A stretch of 12,018 nucleotides of DNA, from assembly GCA_017650795.1 (NCBI GenBank), contig JAGCEE010000122.1:1-12018 (forward strand), given 5' to 3'. Position numbers and translations under genes: made by a program. How positions within the stretch are numbered: position 1 is the stretch's first letter; each line of letters starts with the position of its first letter. Shown piece by piece: positions 5,948 to 12,018 of this stretch. The notes beneath the pieces were generated by a model. That model was not told the origin of the DNA. It did no database searches and was given only the letters and a program-made list of their open reading frames with translations. The stretch is from Clostridia bacterium (GTDB taxonomy: Bacteria > Bacillota > Clostridia > Christensenellales > UBA1242).

Positions 5948-6667
5948 ATGACAAGCAAACTTTTAAAAATGCTATTTCCCGAAAAATATACTTGCGTTAT
6001 TTGTGATGATGAGGTGTTTAATAAATACTCTATTTGCAAGTCTTGTTTAAAGAGTCTTGAATATTTGACCGGAAAAACTTGTATTCATTGCTCGGATCCA
6101 CTAATTAGTATGGGCGACTATTGTAAACGATGCAAGGGTAAGGTGTTTTACTATGATAGGGCTATTGCGCCGTTTGTTTTTGACGGAAAAATTAAGGGGA
6201 TTATTCATGGACTAAAATATGGCAATAAAAAATACTTGGCAGAACCTCTTGCGATATTCATGGCAGATAAATATACAAACGAAAAACTTTTTGCAGATTT
6301 GATTATTCCAGTTCCTTTATGTAGTAGAAGATTAAACGAAAGAGGATATAACCAATCACTGCTTTTGGCAAACGCATTTGGCAAAATAAAAAAAATTAAA
6401 GTAGATGCAGATGCATTTATTAGAATAAAAGAAACGCCACCACAAACAAATCTTGATTTTATGGAAAGACAAAGCAATTTGGTTAATGCATTTAAAGTTT
6501 TAAATAAAAAACTAGTAAAAGGCAAAAGTATACTTTTAATTGATGATGTTTTTACTACGGGTGCAACGGCAACCGAATGTGCAAAAATGCTAAAAAAAGC
6601 AGGCGCAAGTTGTGTCTATGTTTTGACAGTGGCACACACAAACAAAAGTCAAGAAAACTTTGATTAA
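5948..6667 (+). CDS. comF: ComF family phosphoribosyltransferase-like protein
   Basis: ComFC-type protein associated with natural DNA uptake and recombination in Bacillus and Haemophilus. The N-terminus carries four Cys pairs typical of its zinc-binding domain: C16/C19, C30/C33, C45/C48 and C59/C62. The core keeps FVFDGKIKGIIHGLKYGNKKYLA, IIPVPLCSRRLNERGYNQS (119-137) and the PRPP-binding loop LLIDDVFTTGAT at 196-207. Length is 239 residues, as expected. No Shine-Dalgarno precedes the ATG and the predicted start of transcription coincides with it. Downstream, rubrerythrin starts 44 bases after the stop. A full competence system cannot be inferred from this gene alone, since ComF is widespread in non-competent Firmicutes. 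Confidence 0.9.
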   Translation: MTSKLLKMLFPEKYTCVICDDEVFNKYSICKSCLKSLEYLTGKTCIHCSDPLISMGDYCKRCKGKVFYYDRAIAPFVFDGKIKGIIHGLKYGNKKYLAEPLAIFMADKYTNEKLFADLIIPVPLCSRRLNERGYNQSLLLANAFGKIKKIKVDADAFIRIKETPPQTNLDFMERQSNLVNAFKVLNKKLVKGKSILLIDDVFTTGATATECAKMLKKAGASCVYVLTVAHTNKSQENFD

Positions 6668-6714
6668 AAATTAGAAAAATACACATAATATCTTTGTCAA
6701 AAGGAGATATTATG
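6660..6714 (+). promoter_or_regulatory. Rubrerythrin promoter with overlapping 10-bp inverted repeat
   Basis: A candidate promoter is TTGATT (6660-6665, overlapping the comF stop), an 18-base spacer and CATAAT (6684-6689). CATAATATCT (6684-6693) and AGATATTATG (6705-6714) form a perfect 10-bp inverted repeat around an 11-base centre. The left arm contains the -10, the right arm contains the ATG start codon and touches the SD AAGGAG. It may be a repressor operator, or, on readthrough transcripts from comF, a hairpin masking the start codon. Confidence 0.55.
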
Positions 6715-7317
6715 GAATTTGATAAAAGCAAAACAAAAGAAAATTTGGTTAGGGCATTCGTTTCTGAATGTATTGATGGGGCAAGATATCAATTTATGGC
6801 AAAAGATGCCAAGGCAAAAGGATATGGCTATTTGTACAAACAAATGAAACTTCTTGCAACCAACGAAATGGCACATGCATCCGTTTTTTATGACTTTATT
6901 TTATGTGAAGGCAAAAAAGGCGAAAAATGCAAAAAAGATGGCGAAAGAATAGAGGTTTGTGCAAGTTATCCTTTTACTAATTATGTTTTGCCCGAGGCAT
7001 TAAACTTGACCAGCAAGAATGAAGAGCATGAAAGTGCCAAGATTTATAAAGAGTTTGAGGAAACTGCATTAAACGAAGGCTTTAAAGATGTGGCGAAAGC
7101 GTTTCATCATGTTGTGCAGGTTGAAAATTGTCATTATTTAATGTTGGAAGAATATTATACGAAAATGATGAATGACAAGTTATATACTTCTCCTAAAAAA
7201 ATAAAATGGAAATGTTCAAATTGTGGTACAGAAATAGAAGACACAAAAGCACCATCACCTTGTCCATTATGTAGTTATGAACAAGGGTATTATATGATAC
7301 CAACAAGTGATGAATAA
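6712..7317 (+). CDS. Rubrerythrin (diiron peroxidase with rubredoxin domain)
   Basis: Non-haem diiron protein that reduces hydrogen peroxide in anaerobes. The start is ATG at 6712 (AAAGGAG five bases upstream), giving 201 residues; the ATG at 6694 has no SD. The four-helix domain (1-155) shows candidate iron ligands E19, E52-x-x-H55, E104/E105, E117 and E138-x-x-H141. The C-terminal rubredoxin-like domain has CxxC at 168-171 and 184-187 with WKCSNCGTEIE. A Lys/Cys-rich insert near residues 65-84 (CEGKKGEKCKK...VC) adds three cysteines not needed for metal binding. The gene lies downstream of comF with its own likely promoter and ends at a terminator shared with radC. It implies oxidative-stress defence in an anaerobe. 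Confidence 0.92.
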   Translation: MEFDKSKTKENLVRAFVSECIDGARYQFMAKDAKAKGYGYLYKQMKLLATNEMAHASVFYDFILCEGKKGEKCKKDGERIEVCASYPFTNYVLPEALNLTSKNEEHESAKIYKEFEETALNEGFKDVAKAFHHVVQVENCHYLMLEEYYTKMMNDKLYTSPKKIKWKCSNCGTEIEDTKAPSPCPLCSYEQGYYMIPTSDE

Positions 7318-7343
7318 AAAAGAAGGCTTGGCCTTCTTTTTTT
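7316..7343. terminator. Bidirectional terminator shared by rubrerythrin and radC
   Basis: AAAAAAGAAGGC (7316-7327) and GCCTTCTTTTTTT (7331-7343) form a 12-bp stem with a TTG loop. The stem overlaps both the rubrerythrin stop codon (7315-7317) and the radC stop codon (7342-7344), a very compact convergent arrangement. Confidence 0.9.
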
Positions 7344-8445
7344 AAATCTTTTTATTGTTTTTGTTTGCTCTAATAAAATCCTCGCTATATTGTTTTATCC
7401 ACGCTTTTTGTTCTTCTAGTGTATTAAAGTGAGGCTTTTGTGAGTATTTCTTTTTAAAATCTTCCATTGTAAATAAAGCGTCAGTACTATCTATTATTGT
7501 TATTTTGCCATTTGCATCATCAACTGGCTTCCATATGTTTTCTTTTTGTGGTGTTGTCACTTTTGGGTGTTTATCGGCGGGCTCACTTTTTTTATATGGG
7601 ATTGAAGAAACAAAAACGGTTTTTGCATTAGTGTTGTTCATGTTTGGTGTTTTTTGCACTGGGGTATTGTTGGTTAAAAAGCCCTCTTGTGTTTTATTAC
7701 TGTTTGTTATAACCATGTTTTGGCTACTTCCTAAATTGTTGTAATCAAAATCTATTTCGTTATATGTGCTTATTTTGGATAACTTATAACTATAAAATTC
7801 GTTTTCGCCCAAAATGATGTTGTCTATCATTTGAAAGCTTAAAGAATTTGCCAAAGCAACAAGATTATTAAATTGTTTAATGTCGGATTCTGATGGCTTT
7901 GCATTGTGAAATGGGTGAGTGTGTGCAAACATAAAAAATCCAGTAGGGTTTGCTACTAAAAAGTTTATTAGTTCGGTTGCATCAACCGATATTTTGGAAT
8001 GGCTTAAACCCTTAAACACCTTGTAGTTTTCTACTGTTAAGTTTTTTCTAAGTGCAATTACAACAAATTGTTCATTGCTAGAAGGTGGCAAAACTGATCG
8101 AATAAATGTTAATGCCAAATTAAAAGTTTTTAGGCTAGGGTGTTTGTTTAATTTTGACTTGTTTTTAAAATACTCGGATGCTCCAACGAGAGTGATTAAA
8201 TCTGCGGTGTGTTTGCCAACTCCATCAACCCTAATAAGCTGAGAAAAATCTGCCCTAAAAACAGCATCTAAACTTCCAAAAGTGTTAATCAAATTATGTG
8301 CTATTGGGTTGGTGTCTGCCCTTGGAATGGAAAAGTTAAGTAGGGCTTCTAAATAGTTTATTTCGTTTAAACTTGTAATGCCGTTATTGTGATATTGCTC
8401 TTTTAATCGATTTCTGTGGCCGGCATGAATGTTCCCATTTTTCAT
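7342..8445 (-). CDS. radC: RadC/UPF0758 family JAB-domain protein with C-terminal extension
   Basis: RadC-like protein of unproven role; the old link to DNA repair is disputed. Start is ATG at 8443-8445 (MKNGNIHAGHRNRLKEQ), matching the clostridial N-terminus GHRxRLxE; a longer frame to 8559 would overlap the divergent symporter gene. An HhH motif is at about 69-83 (QLIRVDGVGKHTADL), and the JAMM metalloprotease-type motif is complete: H175-x-H177-P, S185, D188. The normal protein ends near 230, but this one is 367 residues. The extra 135 residues are an Asn/Thr/Lys-rich linker followed by a compact segment FTMEDFKKKYSQKPHF...EEQKAWIKQYSEDFI. No SD is seen; an extended -10 six bases before the ATG suggests a leaderless message. 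Confidence 0.87.
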   Translation of the reverse strand: MKNGNIHAGHRNRLKEQYHNNGITSLNEINYLEALLNFSIPRADTNPIAHNLINTFGSLDAVFRADFSQLIRVDGVGKHTADLITLVGASEYFKNKSKLNKHPSLKTFNLALTFIRSVLPPSSNEQFVVIALRKNLTVENYKVFKGLSHSKISVDATELINFLVANPTGFFMFAHTHPFHNAKPSESDIKQFNNLVALANSLSFQMIDNIILGENEFYSYKLSKISTYNEIDFDYNNLGSSQNMVITNSNKTQEGFLTNNTPVQKTPNMNNTNAKTVFVSSIPYKKSEPADKHPKVTTPQKENIWKPVDDANGKITIIDSTDALFTMEDFKKKYSQKPHFNTLEEQKAWIKQYSEDFIRANKNNKKI

Positions 8446-8451
8446 GGAAAA

Positions 8452-8481
8452 ATTGTACCATAATTTTTTATTGTATGCTAA
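8452..8481 (-). promoter_or_regulatory. Extended -10 promoter of radC (leaderless)
   Basis: On the minus strand TTAGCA (8481-8476), an 18-base spacer ending in TGG, then TACAAT (8457-8452). Six bases follow before the ATG at 8445, so the predicted first transcribed base is the A of the start codon. Confidence 0.6.
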
Positions 8482-8537
8482 TAAATTTAATACATTTTGC
8501 GTAAAATATATTGGCACTAAAATAAAAGGGAATTTGC

Positions 8538-9944
8538 TTGAAGCAAAAACTATTAACAAAAAACAAAATATGCTATGGCGTGGGCAATTTGGGGTACGGA
8601 ACGATATCGCAAACCATGTCTAATTTTATTATGTTTTTTGGCACGAGTGTTCTTGGAGTGCCCGGCACATTGGTTGGAATTGCTGTTGCTATTTCTGCAT
8701 TTTGGGATGGGCTTAGCGACCCAATAATTGGGTATATTTCGGACAGGCATAAAAGTAAAACATTTGGACGGCGATTGGGATTTATGCTAGTTGCCACTTT
8801 TGGTATGGCTGTTTTTAATTTGCTTTTGTGGAGCATACCAAATTCTCTTTCTGTGGGTTTTAAATTTGTATGGCTAATTGTGTGTTTGCTATCAATAGAA
8901 ACATTTAATACATTTTTTGCCACTCCATATGTTGCACTTGGAATAGATATTGCGCCGGATTATAACGATCAAAGTAGCATTCAGGGTTATAAAACAGTTT
9001 TTTTTATTATTGGCATGATACTGCCAACCGTGTTTATGATTATTTTTATGCCGTCAAAAGATGGTGTTGGTCAACTTGTGCAATCGGGCTATATAAATAT
9101 GTCGTATGTCACAAGCATACTGTGTGTTATTTGTGGTGCCATATGCATAATTGGAACATTAAAACGAGCAAAATCTATGCCAGATTTTGATACAAAGCAA
9201 AAGGAAGATAATGCGTTTTTTAAAATATTTTATAATTTTTTTAAAACGCTTGGAAATAAAAATTTTAGCCCAATAATTTGTGGGTACTCTATTGCACTTA
9301 TTTCTGCCGCTTTTTTAATGAGCGTGGGCATGCATCTTTTTACTTACTCTTTTCACTTTACATCAACACAAATATCCTTAACTTTGGGTACATTGTTTAT
9401 TGGCGCAATAATCAGTCAGCCTTTTTGGATTTTTTTAAGTAAAAGAATAGACAAAAAGCCGGCACTAAATGTTGCACTAAGCATTTTACTTGTGGGTATA
9501 TTTTTGGTTGGTGTAATTTTTGGTTTTAGAACACTTATGCCGGCAAAACTTTGCTTTTATTTAATACTACCCAGCATACTTTTTTGTGGTTTTGGAACAG
9601 GGGCTTTGTATAGTTTACCAATATCTATGTTTGCTGATGTGGTGACGCTAGAAAAATTAAAAAGCAATCAAAATAAAACTGCCACTTATAGTGGATATAT
9701 GACTTTTGCCTATAATGTTGCAAACTCTGTATCGTTGTTTGTTATTGGTGTTTTGCTAGATTTAATAAAATTTAATCCATCGGAGCCGGTGCAGGCAATA
9801 AAAGTCCAAAATGCACTTGGGATAATAGTGCTTGTGGGGTGCATTGTTTCTATTGGACTTTCTATGTTTATTTTTAACAAATACAAACTAACTAGGGCTG
9901 AGATTTTAAAAGAACAAATGAGGGCAAAAAAAGCAAATAATTAA
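8538..9944 (+). CDS. MFS sugar:cation symporter, GPH family
   Basis: Integral membrane transporter of the glycoside-pentoside-hexuronide:cation symporter family, probably moving a glycoside or uronide with Na+ or H+. It has 468 residues and about 12 membrane segments. The family signature lies in the first loop: DPIIGYISDRHKSKTFGRRL at 61-80. The N-terminus (KNKICYGVGNLGYGTISQTM) and TFFATPYVALGIDIAPDYNDQ, and later RIDKKPAL, are also typical. Start is TTG at 8538, with AAAGGG eight bases upstream; no in-frame ATG would keep the conserved N-terminus. It is divergent from radC and not next to any glycosidase or regulator here, so the substrate is unknown. Its stop shares a TTAA with the convergent small gene. 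Confidence 0.9.
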   Translation: MKQKLLTKNKICYGVGNLGYGTISQTMSNFIMFFGTSVLGVPGTLVGIAVAISAFWDGLSDPIIGYISDRHKSKTFGRRLGFMLVATFGMAVFNLLLWSIPNSLSVGFKFVWLIVCLLSIETFNTFFATPYVALGIDIAPDYNDQSSIQGYKTVFFIIGMILPTVFMIIFMPSKDGVGQLVQSGYINMSYVTSILCVICGAICIIGTLKRAKSMPDFDTKQKEDNAFFKIFYNFFKTLGNKNFSPIICGYSIALISAAFLMSVGMHLFTYSFHFTSTQISLTLGTLFIGAIISQPFWIFLSKRIDKKPALNVALSILLVGIFLVGVIFGFRTLMPAKLCFYLILPSILFCGFGTGALYSLPISMFADVVTLEKLKSNQNKTATYSGYMTFAYNVANSVSLFVIGVLLDLIKFNPSEPVQAIKVQNALGIIVLVGCIVSIGLSMFIFNKYKLTRAEILKEQMRAKKANN

Positions 9945-10168
9945 ACATCTGTATAAAAAACCGAGTTTTCTTCTTTTACTGAATATGTGGAATAAATCAA
10001 ATCCAAATAATAATCAAACCATTTTTCTCTAACAGGGAGTATCATATATTTAAAGTTTAAAATCAAAGCATTACCAATATTTTTGTAATTATTTTCAAAA
10101 TGAAAAGACACCAAACAGCCATCTTTTATAAGTTTTTGCACTTTTGCATGATAATTAAAATAAGACAT
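9941..10168 (-). CDS. Small conserved-looking hypothetical protein (75 aa)
   Basis: A 75-residue soluble protein, not assigned to a named family. Its N-terminus MSYFNYHAKVQKLIKDG and the phrase MILPVREKWFDYYLDLI resemble short uncharacterised clostridial proteins I recall with the pattern YHAKxKxLIxxG and PVR.xxxxxY; this is memory, not a search. No membrane segment or signal is seen. No SD precedes the ATG; a TACAAT lies about 18 bases upstream, so the leader would be very short. It is divergent from the zeta-like kinase gene and convergent with the symporter gene, its stop overlapping that gene's stop in the palindrome TTAA (9941-9944). Confidence 0.6.
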   Translation of the reverse strand: MSYFNYHAKVQKLIKDGCLVSFHFENNYKNIGNALILNFKYMILPVREKWFDYYLDLIYSTYSVKEENSVFYTDV

Positions 10169-10216
10169 AAAGTATTTTGTGCAAAAATTGTATTTTAATA
10201 ATAAAAAAATAAAGTG

Positions 10217-10245
10217 TTGAAAAAGTGTTAAAAGAATGATATACT
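10217..10245 (+). promoter_or_regulatory. Sigma-A promoter of the zeta-like kinase gene
   Basis: TTGAAA (10217-10222), a 17-base spacer and TATACT (10240-10245), near-consensus. Transcription should start near 10252, leaving a short leader with AAGGTGG before the ATG at 10266. This excludes the ATG at 10236 as start, since it overlaps the -10. Confidence 0.82.
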
Positions 10246-10265
10246 ACAAACATAAGGTGGGTAGT

Positions 10266-10814
10266 ATGAAACCAAAATTGTTAATATTGCTTGGAATAAA
10301 TGGCGCAGGAAAAACAACACTGTTTGAAAAAATCAAAAATAATTATAAAGATTATGACTATATAAACCAAGACAATATCGTGACAGAGCTAGGGCTTGAT
10401 AAAACACAAAAATCCTCATACATAAAATCATGTAGGCTTGCAAGAAAAAGAATAATTTTGGATATGTATAAACATAAAAACATGGTTATAGAAACAACAT
10501 CTTTTCCAAAAATAATTGCTAAGGAAGCAAAAAATAATGGCTACGAAATAATAACACATTTTATTTGGGTTGGCGACATTGCGCTTTCTACTAATAGAAT
10601 TAAAAATAGGATTGCCGTTGGTGGACATGGTGTAGAAGATGGATACCTAGAAATTTCATTTAAAAGACAAAATGAAATACTAAATGATGCAATTCAAAAT
10701 TCAAACAAGTGCCTTGTGTTTGAAAATAAGGATAAATTTTCTTTATTAGAAATGTATGATAATGGTAGAAGAATAATAAACAAACCCAAAGCAGATGCAA
10801 TTAGAGATAATTAA
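10266..10814 (+). CDS. Zeta-toxin-like P-loop kinase (COG4185 type)
   Basis: Small cytosolic P-loop protein of the zeta-toxin/AAA_33 group. Some relatives phosphorylate UDP-GlcNAc and act as toxins, others are of unknown role. From ATG 10266 (SD AAGGTGG five bases upstream) it has 182 residues. Walker A is GINGAGKT at 10-17; NQDNIV at 34-39 matches the family's N-x-D segment; VIETTSF at 74-80 holds the conserved E-T-T; NRIKNRIAVGGHGV at 110-123 has the two lid arginines (111, 115) and the GGH motif, followed by R134. All key residues look intact. No antitoxin-like gene lies next to it: the upstream neighbour is a divergent 75-residue protein and the downstream space is empty, so it may be a housekeeping kinase or an orphan toxin. 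Confidence 0.83.
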   Translation: MKPKLLILLGINGAGKTTLFEKIKNNYKDYDYINQDNIVTELGLDKTQKSSYIKSCRLARKRIILDMYKHKNMVIETTSFPKIIAKEAKNNGYEIITHFIWVGDIALSTNRIKNRIAVGGHGVEDGYLEISFKRQNEILNDAIQNSNKCLVFENKDKFSLLEMYDNGRRIINKPKADAIRDN

Positions 10815-10955
10815 ACAGAGCCCAATGTATAAACAATATACATGGAAAGCAAATTAAGCCGTTAAATAAGGTACACTGTAAAAAATAGCTTAAACATATT
10901 TACTATAAAGACATGGTAGTAATAAAAACAAAAAACAATAATTGTGAGCAGAAAT

Positions 10956-10987
10956 AAAAAATGCACCAACAAAATGGTGCATTTTTT
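10956..10987. terminator. Bidirectional terminator between kinase and transglutaminase genes
   Basis: AAAAAATGCACCA (10956-10968) and TGGTGCATTTTTT (10975-10987) form a 13-bp stem with an ACAAAA loop, with T-tracts both ways. It lies 142 bases past the kinase stop and 53 bases past the transglutaminase stop. Confidence 0.9.
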
Positions 10988-11039
10988 GTATATATCACTG
11001 TATAAAACAATGTGAGTATAATAATCTCGAAAGCAATGC

Positions 11040-12018
11040 TTACATTTCAAGAGAGTCCTCTTTTCCTTGTGCTTTGCTTGTTTTGGAGCCATCAATGAAT
11101 AACTTTTCTTCGTCTTTTACTTTTTTATCCAATATTCTTTGTGCAAATTTATCTTGTTCCTCTTTTGACTCTATTCCGTATATTTTTGCAACGGCAGTAA
11201 GCCCAACAAAAAGTGCACTTTTTGGAATTTCGCCAGCAAATGCCAATGGGGCACACTGCTTGCAAAACTTTAAATCTCTTTCTTTAATTGCTTGCTCGGT
11301 TTTGATAATTCGCTTTTTGTTAAGTTCGCTTTTTTGTCTATATGAATGGGTTTTAATTTTATCAAACTCGCTTCTTATTCGAGTGTCAATATCTCCATCG
11401 CTTTCATAATCAAATATTTCTTTTAATTTTTCGCTAACAGGACCTTCATCTTTATATTTGCGCAATTTTTCAAGTTGTTCATTAGTGTAAAAGCTAGTAA
11501 ATAATGGATTGTTAATCAGAGGAAGAAGGTCTTTTAGTTTTAAAGATTTTTCAATTGACATCATACTAAAAACAAGGTGTGGGACATCGTGCTTGTTATA
11601 TATATTACCAGCCTGTGGGTCGCAATAATAAAAACCATCTATTCCATAAATATCATCTTTTATATATAGTAAATTGTTGGCATGAGGCATGGTCACTTTT
11701 TGTTTATTTTTGTCAAAAATATTTACCGATTGTATTTCGCATAAAACTTCGCCATTATTAAATGTTCTATCACATAAACATTTAAACAAAGATGCATAGC
11801 CAGAGCAAATTGCATATTCACTTGTTAGTAATCCAATCCAACTGCGCATTCTATTATCTTTGAAGTCATCATTTATATTATATATTCTGTTTGCAGTATA
11901 ATAATATATTGCTGTAAGTTTTTCAGTATTAGAGAGTGGCCTTTTTGTGCCGTTTTGGTTTACCATGGTGTTATTTATTTTATTAACAATTTCATCTATT
12001 ATTTTTTTTGCAACAAAA
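11040..12018 (-). CDS. Transglutaminase-like cysteine protein, partial (N-terminus outside window)
   Basis: The frame stays open to the right edge (upstream of the first Met at 11964-11966 it reads VAKKIIDEIVNKINNT), so the gene continues outside. A transglutaminase/protease-like core is visible: YYYTANRIYNI, then the catalytic triad C54 in ICSGYASL, H95 in MPHANNLLYI and D116 in FYYCDP, numbered from the Met at 11966. This is the papain-like C-H-D arrangement of microbial transglutaminase-like domains. The 190 residues that follow are charged (KLRKYKDEG, RIIKTEQAIKERDL) and contain a CxxC (KFCKQCAPLAFAGEI) and a helix-rich end. No signal peptide can be judged. The substrate is unknown; family members include peptidases and peptide-crosslinking enzymes. 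Confidence 0.8.
   Translation of the reverse strand, partial: FVAKKIIDEIVNKINNTMVNQNGTKRPLSNTEKLTAIYYYTANRIYNINDDFKDNRMRSWIGLLTSEYAICSGYASLFKCLCDRTFNNGEVLCEIQSVNIFDKNKQKVTMPHANNLLYIKDDIYGIDGFYYCDPQAGNIYNKHDVPHLVFSMMSIEKSLKLKDLLPLINNPLFTSFYTNEQLEKLRKYKDEGPVSEKLKEIFDYESDGDIDTRIRSEFDKIKTHSYRQKSELNKKRIIKTEQAIKERDLKFCKQCAPLAFAGEIPKSALFVGLTAVAKIYGIESKEEQDKFAQRILDKKVKDEEKLFIDGSKTSKAQGKEDSLEM

Noticed and set aside
7505..7744. Plus-strand hydrophobic frame of 79 codons
   Set aside because: Antisense to the low-complexity radC tail, with no SD; membrane-like character follows from the complement of polar Asn/Lys codons.
10825..10843. ATGTATA/TATACAT hairpin after the kinase gene as a terminator
   Set aside because: The stem is AT-rich and has no T-tract; the hairpin at 10956-10987 is a much better terminator.
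10862..11095. Minus-strand frame of 77 codons with hydrophobic end
   Set aside because: It crosses a strong bidirectional terminator and overlaps the transglutaminase end; composition is that of AT-rich noncoding DNA.

Overview
The window comes from an AT-rich, endospore-forming Firmicute of the clostridial type. The evidence is the low G+C content with Lys/Asn-rich proteins, the sporulation pair yabP-yabQ next to a divIC-like gene, a Firmicutes-type L10 leader, and strong AGGAGG Shine-Dalgarno sites. I infer a gut or anaerobic, uncultured Clostridia lineage (a full-length rubrerythrin supports anaerobic life), but no 16S gene is present to confirm this.

Left edge (1-1600, minus strand): a strong consensus promoter drives an AAA15/RloA-like ATPase gene, followed two bases later by an RloB/AbiL-like gene with TOPRIM-type motifs that runs off the window. 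This is a defence-type ATPase plus putative nuclease pair. The ATPase reading frame is broken by one in-frame TAA (442-444), yet the frame continues with recognisable family sequence to a second stop at 244-246. The pair lies just past the 3' end of a tRNA-Arg(CCT) gene, a classic insertion position for integrative elements.

tRNA-Arg locus (1700-2520): an intact tRNA-Arg(CCT) with its terminator, then 237 bp away a 55-bp tRNA-Arg look-alike that keeps the acceptor stem, D-arm and anticodon loop but lacks the T-arm. Short tandem repeats resembling integrase arm sites surround both. I read this as a scar of repeated integration and excision. The rest of the gap to 2524 has no gene I can support.

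Translation block (2525-3670): a sigma-A promoter, an L10 autoregulatory leader, rplJ, rplL and a terminator. It is detached from rpoB and has no rplK-rplA upstream within the window. Next is a fused P-loop kinase plus CYTH/triphosphate-tunnel protein (3716-4816), ending at a bidirectional terminator.

Sporulation and division block (4925-5884, minus): yabP, yabQ, divIC. Divergent to it are comF (competence-type phosphoribosyltransferase protein) and then rubrerythrin, whose start codon lies in a perfect 10-bp inverted repeat. A shared terminator separates rubrerythrin from convergent radC, which has a long unusual C-terminal tail. Divergent from radC is a GPH-type sugar:cation symporter gene.

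Right end (9941-12018): a small hypothetical gene convergent with the symporter gene, a solitary zeta-toxin-like kinase with a near-consensus promoter, a bidirectional terminator, and the C-terminal part of a cytosolic transglutaminase-like protein. Two or three genes (comF, radC, perhaps the 75-residue protein) lack a Shine-Dalgarno. For comF and radC the predicted transcription start falls on the A of the start ATG, suggesting leaderless mRNAs.
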